NCBI RefSeq assembly: GCF_905147045.1
Contig: NC_065898.1
Span: 12,772,001-12,836,000 of the forward strand
Length of the DNA: 64,000 nt
Direction of reading: 5' to 3'
Source of the DNA: Nymphalis io
Lineage: Eukaryota; Arthropoda; Insecta; Lepidoptera; Nymphalidae
This document shows positions 34,396-45,148 of the stretch, piece after piece; positions within the stretch are counted from its first letter, which is position 1, and every line of letters starts with the position of its first letter. The notes under the pieces were generated by a model, which was given only the letters and a program-made list of their open reading frames with translations, made no database searches and was not told the DNA's origin. Position numbers and translations under genes: made by a program.

Positions 34396-34936
34396 ATATA
34401 TGTAGTGTGGTTATACAAATGTCTTATTCAAATCGAATAAATAAAGTTTGCTTTATGTTATAGTATACACAAATGTTAGAATTTCCGTGGAATTATACTA
34501 TAAAACAAGTATGGAACTTTGTGACGTCAATACATACATATTACAATATAACAATGCCTAAATTACAATGTACAATTTGTAAAAAACGTTTTTGCGTCAG
34601 GAATTTTGCACTCAAATTCTTATTTCAAACTTTACTTCTCAGTCCCAAGGTAGCAAATAATTTTCAGTTATATAAACAAGTCCAGGCAATTACAATGATA
34701 TGACCAAGCCTTAACAAGATGCAGTATTTATTCATGAGCTCGTTTGGGACCATTAGCGTGACAGTAATCACCGTGATTATCGTTGTTTGTAATGGCGTTT
34801 GAGCGTTCATTAATTTTCCTACGACTTTTCCTTTGTTATTTTCTGGAATTGTAGAGATTATTAATACATCGGATATATGTTTATTTTCAGAAGTTCGATG
34901 ACACTTCTAGGTTTATTTTTCGTAAGCAAAAGACTT
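34396..34936. other. Non-coding stretch
   Basis: A 76-codon ORF at 34473-34703 contains CTICKKRFC, but no second zinc-finger half or splice context; left uncalled. Confidence 0.4.
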
Positions 34937-35032
34937 CTCACGTTGAGGGGATGTTTTTGTAGCTTATTTCACCATGCTGCTGTAATGCGTGTTAATAAAT
35001 GAGAACATATGAGGCAGAATTTCAATGAGTTT
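34937..35032 (-). repeat. SINE A remnant
   Basis: TAGCTTATTTCACCATGCTG, CTGTAATGCGTG and GAGGCAGAATTTCAATGAG are in minus-strand order. Confidence 0.6.
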
Positions 35033-35299
35033 AATAGTGTTTTTGGTAGATTTGAAATCCACAGGTCATTTTCTGCTATTATTTACAAGCCGGGCTGATA
35101 TTATTAACGAATCGTTATTGAACATTAGTAACCGAGCTTTTATGATTTATTAATCACGAGCTATTAAATTCGCATTTTTATTTACATAATATAAATTTTA
35201 TATTGAAACTAGACAATTCTAACATTTACAGGCTATTACTTTACTTTATTTTACCCCCACAAGTTTACTTAGAAAGATACATCCGATATAAAAATAGTT

Positions 35300-35352
35300 T
35301 GGGCCTCCCGTGGGAGAAACTGCGTAATGCGTTTTTCCAGCGTAAAAAAGGT
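35300..35352 (+). repeat. Family G repeat end
   Basis: GGGCCTCCCGTGGGAGAAAC then GCGTAATGCGTTTTTCCAGC matches the end of the G block at 19330-19560. Confidence 0.55.
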
Positions 35353-36030
35353 GCTTAGTATGTGCTAAACGTAATTATAACTCTAAGAAATACATCGCCA
35401 ACGTTGTAATCGAATAATAATAATAATTCTCCATGAAGCGCCCGTTTATCATTTCTAAGTTCATTAATGTACAATATTCCCAACCGAAATTACTTTTCTT
35501 CCAACAATTCAAACATTAAACGCGTTCCCGTAACAAATGGTCTATCTATGACCCGAAATATAACAGTAGAAGCCTTTTCCGAATCTAAAGCGGTCAATTA
35601 CCAAGCCCTTTCTGTAGGGTCGTTGAATAAAGACCATCCTAAACGAATATACTGTCTTCTTGCGTCTTTAATTGCTGTTAAAAAGGCCATTTATATTTAA
35701 TCAAGTCCTTCTCTGCGCCATTTTGTATAATCAATATTAATAATCTTTAAAGTGATTATAGTATTATTTTTTATATACTTTAACGCGACTAAATGGTATT
35801 TTTTGCTTAAATATCAATTAGCTTTGTGTTCTGTTGTTACTTAAGTTTCTTTTGACATTGGTTTTGGGTTCATTGTAATAATATTAAGTAATTTCTTGAT
35901 TTATCACACCTATTAGCTATTTTTTGTTAATATTCATTAAGTTTCATACATTAAGTTTCCAAACTGTAAATATATCTTTTCTAAAAACACTCCTCTAAAA
36001 ACCAAGTCTACATCCATAGTTTCTTTTCAG
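35353..36030. other. Probable intron end
   Basis: AT-rich. It ends with a pyrimidine tract and TTTCTTTTCAG at 36020-36030, a good 3' splice site for the exon that follows. Confidence 0.6.
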
Positions 36031-36109
36031 ATGACGACGGGACTATTGACGAACAGGGCCCACGGGGCTGATCGCGTGACCGACTAATGGTTTGACGCAC
36101 GCGATCATA
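36031..36109 (+). promoter_or_regulatory. 5' leader part of coding exon, with uORFs
   Basis: Exon part before the start codon. An 18-codon upstream ORF begins at the first base of the exon (ATG at 36031) and stops at TAA 36085-36087. An overlapping ATG at 36087 opens a 2-codon ORF. The main frame has stops at 36032, 36047 and 36077, so translation of the main product cannot begin upstream in this exon. The uORFs may reduce translation of the main ORF; that is inference. Confidence 0.55.
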
Positions 36110-36526
36110 ATGGAGAGACGAGACGAAGTTCACCATCATGGCTGCAGTATCGCTAAGCAGACCATCCTTACCACCCATCCAAGTGGTCTCCAAACCAGAG
36201 TATCAGTAGAACTTGCAAACTTCGACGCGCTCTGTCTCCATTCAGAATGCAAGACAAAAAAACCGATGTGGGAAAGTCCGTTTATGGGTCGACGCGGCCT
36301 TTTAGGTGGTGTCTCTGCAAATGTCACTCCTGTCCTTGGGAGGAGAAGTGACGTGGTCAATGAAGGGAGATTGTCTCAGCAATGTACTCCGGTTATGAGA
36401 CGGAGGGAACTAGACAGTCCCGGTGGGTCACCGTTGCCAATCAGACGGGAGATGGATGAAGAAGAAGGTTATGACGTTGATAACAGTGTCATCAGCGGCT
36501 GGCTTAAGTTTCGAGACAACAAGCGG
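36110..36526 (+). CDS. First coding exon of a PH-domain protein (possibly Dok-7-like)
   Basis: The 139 codons run from ATG 36110 (context CATAATGG, purine at -3 and G at +4) to a phase-0 donor CGG/GTGAGTAC at 36527. An acceptor lies at 36030. Residues 1-50 are mixed and histidine-containing. Residues 55-113 are basic and proline-rich, with four copies of [S/T]-P-x-x-x-R-R: SPFMGRR 56-62, TPVLGRR 73-79, TPVMRRR 93-99 and SPLPIRR 107-113. An acidic patch (DEEEGYDVD) follows, and residues 127-139, VISGWLKFRDNKR, look like beta strand 1 of a PH domain, which usually continues with W-K-x-R-W in the next exon. From memory the strand resembles Dok-7-like adaptors, which bind membrane lipids and act in tyrosine-kinase signalling. 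That assignment is tentative. The next exon was not found downstream in this window. Composition is far less AT-rich than its flanks, and there is no stop before the donor. Confidence 0.75.
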
Positions 36527-36967
36527 GTGAGTACAGATTGTATTTATTCTCATATTCAATTTCTCTCTTGCTCTTCTGTCATTATAAATTTTTAAACACA
36601 TTAATGGTGGTTAGAGTATTTATACAGATATTCTGAAATATTTAATCAAGCATGAAATATGTATTTTGAATAAATTCTACAATGTTGCAAACATCGTGAA
36701 ATGATTCACACATACGATTCCGTTCATTTAGTCTGATTGTGTAGACAGCTAACATTTTCATTTACCACACTCGGCGCCCAGCGTAAAGCGTTTTGTACCG
36801 AATTTAGCAAAACATTTCTTCACGTGAAACACTATTTAATTAAAAAACGTGGTGTTCGTTATAACCGACGAAGTAAAAAATGGCAAAACTGCTTTTTAAA
36901 CGCATTTATTTATACTAAAAGAAATGATTAAGAAATTCGTAATAAGACAGATGTTTGAAATGTTAAA
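36527..36967. other. Intron following the coding exon
   Basis: Begins GTGAGTACAG. No coding segment continuing the PH domain is seen. Confidence 0.6.
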
Positions 36968-37030
36968 AGCGCATGGTGCTTGATCAGATATCGAACCCTT
37001 AATCTTCGGTAAAGATTAATATGTTCTAAC
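36968..37030 (-). repeat. SINE A head remnant
   Basis: CATGGTGCTTGATCAGATAT, CGAACCCTTAATCTTCGG and AAAGATTAATATGTTCTAAC align with the reverse of the SINE A tRNA head. Confidence 0.55.
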
Positions 37031-37339
37031 GTTTTCTCTACGTTTTTTTGTTAAAATATTAATAAACTAGATTATACATATAATTAGAGCTATTCACAAC
37101 ATTAGATAATGACTTTATTTAATTATTGTATTACTAAGTTTGAGTATTAAATGATAATAAATTAAACAGAGAATAAAAAAAATACATATAAAAACTAGAC
37201 ATGATATTATTATATGACCGAAGGAATTTATTGCCTACAAAATAATTGATAAAAAATATCATATATATATTCATATGTGTCATGAAATCTATCAGGCGGT
37301 TGATCCAATATTATAATATTTATAAAAAAAAGTAGATAA
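37031..37339. other. AT-rich non-coding stretch
   Basis: Nothing recognised. Confidence 0.5.
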
Positions 37340-37600
37340 TATTCAGACCGCCTAATTCAAAGCCGTTTTGCTTTGTAAGGAATTAAAGTCCTTAATGAGA
37401 GGCTAGAACATAACGCCGCGACTGCAAACCTAAGTGTCAGCTCTTTCTTTGGCTGGCTTTTGTTGATGTCGGTCGAAGTACCAGGATACCATGAGCCCTT
37501 GGGAGTATAGCACAGGTATGAAAGTATCAGGAGGTGAGAGCGTGACGAGAGGGCGCTACACCGCAACTAGGCTAAGGGCTTTCTACCTTGCATACTTAGT
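37340..37600. other. GC-richer island, unclassified
   Basis: An isolated segment of normal base composition in AT-rich DNA. A minus-strand ORF (37357-37566, 69 codons) crosses it with a serine- and leucine-rich product and no motif. It could be a repeat fragment, such as a LINE 5' region, or a regulatory element. Confidence 0.35.
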
Positions 37601-38797
37601 GAAGAGTACGTGTCGATGCACTTATCGATCATAGATTGATTAACTTTTAATGGGTTGTAATATTTGAAAACCATATGTAGTCAGGACCTTTGTTTCTCTG
37701 ACTTTATAAAAAATAAGTTTAGTTAAGTTTTAAAACATGTGTTGTATTTATTAATGTGATAGATAACTCACATATTGAATAATTTTTTTCTTAAATTGCG
37801 CCTCATCGTTATTTTTTTAAATAAGATTTCACTATAATACGTTTTGTTTGCGCAAAACATTCGCGATAACTCTCTTATAACATCTGGGTCTATATTATAA
37901 AAGTAATAAATTTTAAATATTTTTGACTGTCTGAAAGACACAAATTAGGTGATTTTGGTTTGATTTAGTTTTTCCTTTAAGTTTACAAAACCCGAACAAT
38001 TAGAACGTAACAATAGTCGTTAATCAGTAAATTTAAAAACAAATATAAATATTTTTAAACAAGGACAGAGTAAATACACATTACATATAAATACACAATA
38101 AAAATATACATATATACACCGGGAACGATGAGCATTCTAAATAAATTATTATCAAGGCATATTGGTGTTACAATAAATAAATAATTAATTCTATTCGTTA
38201 AACTAACAAATTATTGATAACCGTGTGTGTTAAACTAGTTTGGGAACTTCTATTTTTAAACAACTTCAAAATTGAGGTTCAATATGTATATGTATTTATT
38301 GGAATGTTCTCGAATAACGTTTTTTGTTTATGAATCGTTGTTTTAGATATAGCTTCTATGTGGTTACATCTAAATTGAATTGCTATTGGTCGCTGTTATT
38401 TAATTTGAAAATTACGTTTTTATTGAAACATACATTTGGACATGTTGGAGTAAATTTTTATTCTTTCGAATTAATCACAACTCAGTTACTAAAAAGATTT
38501 AAAGTATTTATAATAGTGTACAGCGCTCATTACCAATTGATAAAGTATAACAAATTATAATACTTATAAAGTCATAAAATATTATAGCAGAAAACCCGAA
38601 TCTAAATGAATGTTATACAAATGAGAATGTAATTAATATAATGTATGCAGTGTTTCTTTGCTTGTATGAAATGCGCACTGCAGTTATTTACTTATCCTTT
38701 AATCAAGGATAGCGCTTTAAACAATTATTAAATCCACAGTGTGAGTTAACCATTGTCCTTTATTGAGTCAGTTTGTCTCACTTATTAAATATAAGTT
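37601..38797. other. AT-rich non-coding stretch
   Basis: Nothing recognised. Confidence 0.5.
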
Positions 38798-38876
38798 AAC
38801 AACCTGTAAATGTAACGCTGCTGAGTAAAGGCCTTCTGCTCACTTGGGGGATGGTTTGGAGCTTATTCCACATCAT
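38798..38876 (-). repeat. SINE A fragment
   Basis: CCTGTAAATGTAACGCTGCT, GAGTAAAGGCC and GGTTTGGAGCTTATTCCAC. Confidence 0.7.
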
Positions 38877-40084
38877 TAAATTGCTTATAATTATCAAAAG
38901 TGACAAATAATTTGTTATAGTAATAAGATTTTAGATAGTAATACAAGAAGAAGCTGCAACCTTTTTCAAATCAAGATAAAAATTTAAATAAAGAAATAAT
39001 TCAAAAGAGGTAATATTTATAGTTAAGTCGTTCGGAATCGCAGTTAGCTAACGATATTATCAAACTAGGTTTCGTCCTAGTTCGATAATATTCCCATCAC
39101 TATTTTAACATCAAAGTAATAGGTTTAGTGTAGCTGACTAGCGCTTGTAAATCTAGACGCACCAAATTGCCGACTCGTTTATAATAGTTGCGGTAATTCC
39201 TCAATTTTGTGTGGTTAAAAAACAATCTGTTCAGCTTTTGGTAATTGTTAGAAAATTGTATTGAAATGTAAATGAGGCTAAATTATAATAAGTTAGATGT
39301 AAAGACACGACCGTTTTTTCTCATTGGCAGTCATATCTATTTGCAATGCTACTATGATGATGACACCATAAAGTAATGGTGGGATAGGAGTAAAAGAGGT
39401 AGTAAAATGGTGTCTATGCTGGCATTGTCTTATTAAAAAATATTAATATTAATTATATATTTTTTCTAAAAAGAATATTAGCAATGGTTCCTTTTTTTAA
39501 ATGAATTATTAACATTTTACCTTTAAATTAAACGTAAAACTTGTGTTAGGACCGAGGACGATAATAGCTTAAGGCAGGATCGAACCTGCAATTTAAATCG
39601 CTAGGCGCCCCGTAACCCTTCCCTCTATTGACGCTTGTTCTGTTTGGATATGACTATACCATATAAAAAACCACATAAATACTGTTCAAAATTTGAATCT
39701 GTGATTCGTGATCCAAATTAAAATACCAGTGCATTATTTAAATAGCCTCTCAGTTCGGTAGCATCGTTTCAAATGATTAAACTAAAATTAAGGTTATCAC
39801 TAGTTTCGAATGTGTAGATTCTACTGACCAAAACCGTTATAAAAGTCAATAGTTTCCTTTAAATTTCCCTTTTCAATTACATATAGCCTATTACAAGCGG
39901 AAAATGAGTAAAGTTATCTTTAACGGGTAATCTAAGGTTCGTTTATACGAACCTTAGATTTACCCGTTCCATGCGATTTGTTAATAGATGACACATGCAT
40001 TATACATACACTAGTCCAGAGGGTGGATCTACCAGTTATCTGCCCGATAGCTGGTTGGAATCACTACGGGTACGCGACCCCGGA
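38877..40084. other. Non-coding stretch with a tRNA-like remnant and a hairpin
   Basis: At about 39570-39600 the minus strand reads GCAGGTTCGATCCTGCC, a good B box, but no matching A box or fold was found. At about 39770-39850 a block resembles family I. The hairpin at 39922-39968 is listed separately. Confidence 0.4.
39922..39968. repeat. 21-bp-arm hairpin
   Basis: Arm 39922-39942 (AACGGGTAATCTAAGGTTCG plus T) pairs with 39947-39968 with one bulged T; the loop is 4 nt. There is no ORF or A-rich tail nearby. Confidence 0.75.
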
Positions 40085-40545
40085 CTGCTCTAGCTACTAG
40101 TGTCACATTCCTGTATCTTCCGTGATCACAGTATCCTCCCCCCTCTCCTTGATACGCTGTTTCCCAAAATTATCCTAGCGTCACGCCAAAGAAGAAGGAA
40201 AACTAATATTAAACCCGGAGCGGTGCCTCCGTTTAGGCGTAAGCCAGTCACCTGCGGCCAAACCAGCACCATACGTATTGACTCGTCATTCCTGCGGATC
40301 CTGCTGGGGAGGAGGAGAGGGTGGCATGGGTACTGGGCAAACCCGTGTTGCCATAAATTCGCCTGGCCCAGGCGTAGCAGCATCCATTCAAACCCCCGCC
40401 CATCTGGGGGCGCATACACTTGTCGGAAGTGCGGCCGGAGGATCCTCTCTCGCATTGGTCTATTCAGTCAAGAACGCAAGTGCCTTCGCGATGCCGCTTA
40501 AATCATCTGTCAAAGATGCAGAGGCCTATATATATATATACATAC
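40085..40545 (+). pseudogene. LINE ORF C-terminus with zinc-finger end and TA tail
   Basis: The plus frame ending at 40501 reads YTCRKCGRRILSRIGLFSQE, then RKCLRDAA and stop. The C-x-x-C-G-R...S-R-I-G-L-x-S-x-x-R-x-C pattern is a CCHC/CCHH-type finger found, as I recall, at the end of some non-LTR retrotransposon ORF2 proteins. After the stop, GATGCAGAGGCC leads into a TATATA tail, as expected for a LINE 3' end. The segment is much richer in GC than its flanks. Upstream reading frames are open in more than one frame and look frameshifted, and no RT motif is present. Confidence 0.65.
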
Positions 40546-40873
40546 ACATTATGGACTACAAACAGTTCTTGATTACTATATATACACTTATAATACAACA
40601 CCATGCCACTGAACTACTTATATATACTTAGATTTTACTTCGCTGATATTTAAGAAGCTACAATGAATATCATAGATTATCAAGATCTCGACCAATGACG
40701 TCACATTTATTTATTACAATGCAATAATGGGTATGTAGTTAAAATAACTCGTTGAAAACATCCCGAAGAGAATCTCGCGTTCTGAGATTTTAAACAGAGA
40801 ATAAGATTTGTTTCATTTTAGTGTAAGCTGTAATAAATTGTTAAAATACTTTAATTAAATTCTTGACTATAAA
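40546..40873. other. AT-rich non-coding stretch
   Basis: Nothing recognised. Confidence 0.5.
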
Positions 40874-41110
40874 GCGGTGGAAGGGCTTTATGCAGGCATA
40901 TCGTGGTTACCATGTTCTATTTATTCTATACCCCAAACAGCAATACTATGAATTGCTATATTTTGATTTGCAGGATAAGTAAGTCAGTGTAATTACAAAA
41001 AGACGGGTACAGTTTAAAGAAAAACCGTTAAGGTGACATTGTCTATGGGTCAAGATGATCACTTCTGATCAGGTTGCCAATAAGATCGTATGCCTTTCTA
41101 AAATAAATAA
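40874..41110 (+). repeat. Element B, old diverged copy
   Basis: GGTGGAAGGGCTTTATGCAG, CCCCAAACAGCAATACTATG, TTGTCTATGGGTCAAGATGA and a TATGCCTTTCTAAAATAAAT end. Confidence 0.7.
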
Positions 41111-41487
41111 ATAAAATAATACATCAAAGTTGGTAAGGTTAAAATGATCATAAAAAAATGTCCGAGGTAACATGAAATATGGTCACCCTAGTCGTTGACA
41201 AATGTGTGACTCTCCCGCTATTACTACCGGACGTGTCCGAGAAACCCGTTAATCATATGGACCCCAATAAACATAGACAAATAGGTTTCGATTGGAGGAT
41301 CCAATTTTAGGTAATGTCTTTCTTATTTTTATTCAATCGATACATTTGCGCTTCAGAGAAATATTTTTATATTTAATATTTCAGTTATTAATGTTTATAG
41401 CTCGCTGATAAAGAATATTTCGCTGCTACCGTTTTATACTTTTCTAAATTAAGTTAATATAAGTAGTCATCACATTTAAAAGGTGTT
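41111..41487. other. Non-coding stretch
   Basis: Nothing recognised. Confidence 0.5.
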
Positions 41488-41652
41488 GATCTTATTTCAC
41501 TAAGTTGCTTTGAAATGCAAGTCGCATGCAGGTTTTCTCACGATTTTGTCCTTAAACCAAGGCAAGATTCAGTGGTGCTTGCCATAGTTTTATTTCATCA
41601 TCATTGGTTAAAATTTACGCGATTTACTATGGGGCCATCTGGCTCTGCGGTT
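41488..41652 (-). repeat. SINE A, partial diverged
   Basis: CGCATGCAGGTTTTCTCACG, ATTCAGTGGTGCTTGCC, ATCATTGGTTAAAATTTACG and GGGGCCATCTGGC. Confidence 0.8.
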
Positions 41653-41812
41653 TCATTATTCTAATTTATTTGTTTAAGCGTTATTTTGTGTCTAACATTT
41701 TTTTTAAATATATAATTTCTGCACTAATATTTTTTTTTTCAATTTAAAATAAATAGCTATTATATATACTGTTAGTTATATATAACAAAACACACACACA
41801 CATATATATATT

Positions 41813-42096
41813 TATAGAATAGGAAGGCGGACGAGCATATGGGCCACCTGATGGTAAGTGGTCACCAAACGCCCTTAGATAATGGCATTGTAAGAAATGT
41901 CAACCATCGCTTACATAGCCAATGCGCCACCAACCTTGGGAACTAAGATGTTATATCCCTTGTGCCTGTAATTACACTGGCTCACTCACCCTTCAAACCG
42001 GAACACAACAATAACAAGTACTGCTGTTTTGCGGTAGAATATCTGATGAATGGGTGGTACCTACCCAGACGAGCTTGCACAAAGCCCTACCACCAG
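41813..42096 (-). repeat. Element B, full length, inside a TA-rich microsatellite
   Basis: Complete minus copy from TATAGAATAGGAAGGCGG to ACAAAGCCCTACCACCAG. Runs of CA/TA (about 41790-41810) and TA (about 42105-42122) flank it, so it seems to have landed in simple-sequence DNA. Confidence 0.9.
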
Positions 42097-43026
42097 TTAA
42101 TATTATATATATATATATATACACTTCTTGGTGATCAACAAATATTACCTGTTAACTAAATTACAAAGTTTTCGTATACTATACTCTTTTAGATTTGTCA
42201 GCGTTTGCCTGGAAGGCGCTCAGATCGATTAAATTCTTTACAACAATATTTACTCATATACTTTAATACGTCAAAACAATAGCATATAAAACCACCACCA
42301 CCACCAGCATGTACGTATATATTTCATGTTGATTTCTTATATCCTCTTTATAGTTACAGTATTAATAATAATAAACGTTATTCTTAAAATCTAAGTGTAA
42401 ACTTGTATTATAACATCTTAACAATTAATAAGAGAATATTGCTATGAGAAGAGTAAAAAAGACGTTTAATTCAAAAAGTTGACAGAAAAAAGTCCTCACA
42501 ATGAATCTACTGAATGTTTGCAGCATTATTGAGGGCGATTGGAGTTTTCTATTGAAAAAGTCAAAGATTCTTGGCAAGGAAAGTTTCGAACTGAAAGATT
42601 TTCACTAGTCTAGAACCGATTCATTGCGAGAAGCTAGGATTAATTTGTAAGGTGGATCTTTGGAGTCAAGTATTGTTGGACTCTGAAGTAATAATACTTG
42701 GAATCCAAGTGACAAGATTTGAAAGCGATTTCAGCTTTGGGTGAGCAAAAAGATCTGTATGGTGGTATTCAATTGTTGGTTTCATTTGAATATTTGTTAC
42801 TTATATTTGATTTCATATTGATTGTAAAAAAAAAACATTTATTCATATATCATAATAACTATTTTATTATTAACAGCGCGGTGATAATGACATCAACTTC
42901 TTCCATTTACTGACCAAAGCTTTGCTAACATGGAATTTAACTTGCAACGAAAGTTCGTTACAATCAGCCATTTTAACGCACAAAATGCCTATTTATGATA
43001 CGAAATGTTTTTTTATTATTAGGTAG
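42097..43026. other. Non-coding stretch
   Basis: Holds a short (ACC)n at about 42290-42306. No gene seen. Confidence 0.5.
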
Positions 43027-43340
43027 AACTACGGTAAAGAAAAACATCGTGAGGAAACCTGTATGTGCCAGGCCTCCTCTCCTCTCCTCTTTTTGAGGAG
43101 AAGGTTTGGAGCTTATTCCACCACGCTGCTCCAATGCGGGTTGGTAGAATTCACATGTGGCAGAATTTCAGTGAAATTCGACACATGCAGGTTTCCTCAC
43201 GATGTTTTCCTTCACCGTAAAGCACGAGATGAATTATAATCACAAATTAAGCACATGAAAATTCAGTAGTGCTTGCCCGGGTTTGAACCCACGATCATTG
43301 GTTAAGACTCACGCGTTCTTACCACAGGGCCATCTCGGCT
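43027..43340 (-). repeat. SINE A foldback: inverted fragment joined to full copy
   Basis: 43071-43340 is a well-preserved minus copy with TTTGAGGAGAAGGTTTGGAG, B box reverse GGGTTTGAACCCACGATC, and GGGCCATCTCGGC. 43031-43067 is a plus-orientation piece of the same family and pairs with 43182-43218 with about three mismatches over 37 bp. Confidence 0.85.
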
Positions 43341-44218
43341 TTAAAAAAAAAAACACTATTATTATGAATTCATATTTTTTTACAATATAATATTTTTTTA
43401 AAACATAATATTTCACTAAACATCAAACCATAACTGTTTCGAAGAAATTCTTAGAAATCGATAAATCCACCTTATGTACATGTAGCTTGAAGATTCAAAA
43501 GTACTTTTAAAACTAATTCGAAGATTATTTAAAATGCAAAAGTTAAAACTGACTAATAAAAAAAAAAACAAAATACTTTTTTTTCAGAATGATCCTTGTG
43601 TCTTGATGATCTGTGTCTAACAATAAATTATTGTTTATTATGAATGATTACAAGTACATCTAACTAATGGTGCACAATGAAAGAATATATTTGGTATTTG
43701 TCTAAAATGGACGGCCTATAAAGATTATTCGCCTTCATAAAATATTTCATGTAGTTATAAATGAAAATAGAGAAGCTTTCAAATATTAGGGAAAGATAGT
43801 TGATTTTTTTTCTAAAAGAAAAGGCACATCTATTTCCTTTTAACGGTATAAAACAGTATATTCCTTAAAACAGAACATTTGAATTATTTATTACGTCATT
43901 ACGTCACGATTGGGGTATGCTCGTTTCTACCTTCGAATTTATTTCTTAAGGTATTTATAAAAGGTCATTAACTCGGCTTCATACAAACGGATTATTTCAA
44001 TAATTCAAAAGCGAGAAAGCGTATAATTTATCCGATGTAAAAAAATGCCTTAATTTTGAAGAGGTCGCGGATTTATCTGTAGTCTAATAGCTCAACTGTG
44101 TAACTGTGTAACCGTTTAGTGATGAGAATTGAAGTCTACTTCGGTTATTGACATCGAGCCCTAGCATACGTTACGATTTATGAGACGAATTACAGAAAAA
44201 AAAATCTATTACATTACA
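43341..44218. other. AT-rich non-coding stretch
   Basis: A block near 43493 (AAGATTCAAAAGTACTTTTA) may be a trace of family I. No gene seen. Confidence 0.45.
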
Positions 44219-44514
44219 TTACCCTGGTGGTAGGGCTTTGTGCAAGCTCGCCTGGGTAGGTACCACCCACTCATAAGATATTCTACCGCAAAACAGCAAT
44301 ACTTGATATTGTTGTGTTCCGGTTTGAAGGGTGAGTGAGCCAGTGTAATTACAGGCACAAGGGACATAAAATCTTAGTTCCCAAGGTTGGTGGCGCATTG
44401 GCTATGTAAGCACTGGTTGACATTTCTTACAATGCCAATGTCTAAGGGCATTTGGTGACCACTTATCATCAGGTGGTCAATATGCTCGTCCTACCTATTC
44501 TATAAAAAAAAATA
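44219..44514 (+). repeat. Element B, full length
   Basis: GGTGGTAGGGCTTTGTGCAA to CTTATCATCAGGTGGTC and a CTATTCTATAAAAAAAA tail. Its 3' half (from about 44371) is also present at 45421-45560. Confidence 0.9.
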
Positions 44515-44539
44515 TTACTGTTTCTTTTTTTATGTTATA

Positions 44540-44607
44540 TGTAGGCGTAAAGGCAAATGAGCCACTTGATGTTAAGTGATCACCACCTCCCATAGACATT
44601 GATATCG
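44540..44607 (-). repeat. Element B minus fragment
   Basis: GTAGGCGTAAAGGCAAATGA, GCCACTTGATGTTAAGTGAT and CCCATAGACATTGATATCG match the reversed 3' end of B. The fragment is cut off at the duplication junction at 44607/44608. Confidence 0.8.
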
Positions 44608-45148
44608 CATTTATATTCATGAAGATTTAAATTAATTGGTGGTAAAGTGTAACTATTGAATTCCTCGCTCTGTTCTTTTCGATTGAATCAACATTTGGAA
44701 CCTGTGATAGTTTAATATTTAATATAATCCTGGAACATGACATTATTTGAAGCTTATAAGAGCTTAGTTGGATAAGGAATTTTATTATTTCAAGAGAGAA
44801 AAGAGATCTTTTGCCACAAAGTATTATAAGAGAAATTTAATTGACATTATTCAGGTATTTAGTTTTGTAGGGCTATTCTATAAGTGCAAACTCAAAACAC
44901 ATCACGGAAATCGGTGGTGAATTGTTAGAATGTGAAATGCGACATTGACCTTTATAATTATAACATTTAAAGGTTACACGCATCAAATAAGTATCATAAG
45001 TCGGTTGTCGCGTTTCATGGGTGAGTAATAAAGTGAGTTTAAATAGCATTGCGTTATTGTGTGCAAATAAACAGTTCATTTCTTTGTATATGTGGTTGTA
45101 ACTACTCTAGCTTAATTTCCCATAATACTTTTGGTTATAGGTCATAAT

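Noticed and set aside
34473..34703. Possible half zinc finger (CTICKKRFC)
   Set aside because: Only one C-x-x-C pair; the histidine or cysteine partners are absent and flanks are AT-rich noise.
36136..36360. Minus-strand ORFs over the coding exon (also 36008-36193)
   Set aside because: Shadows of the plus-strand exon, which has matching splice sites and a PH-like end.
43580..43620. TTTTTTTTCAG at 43588 as acceptor for the next PH exon
   Set aside because: The following frames meet stops within a few codons and do not give the expected W-K-x-R-W.
44873..45079. Identical 68-codon ORFs at 44873-45079 and 46063-46269
   Set aside because: They are copies made by the local duplication; there are no motifs or splice signals and no evidence of coding.
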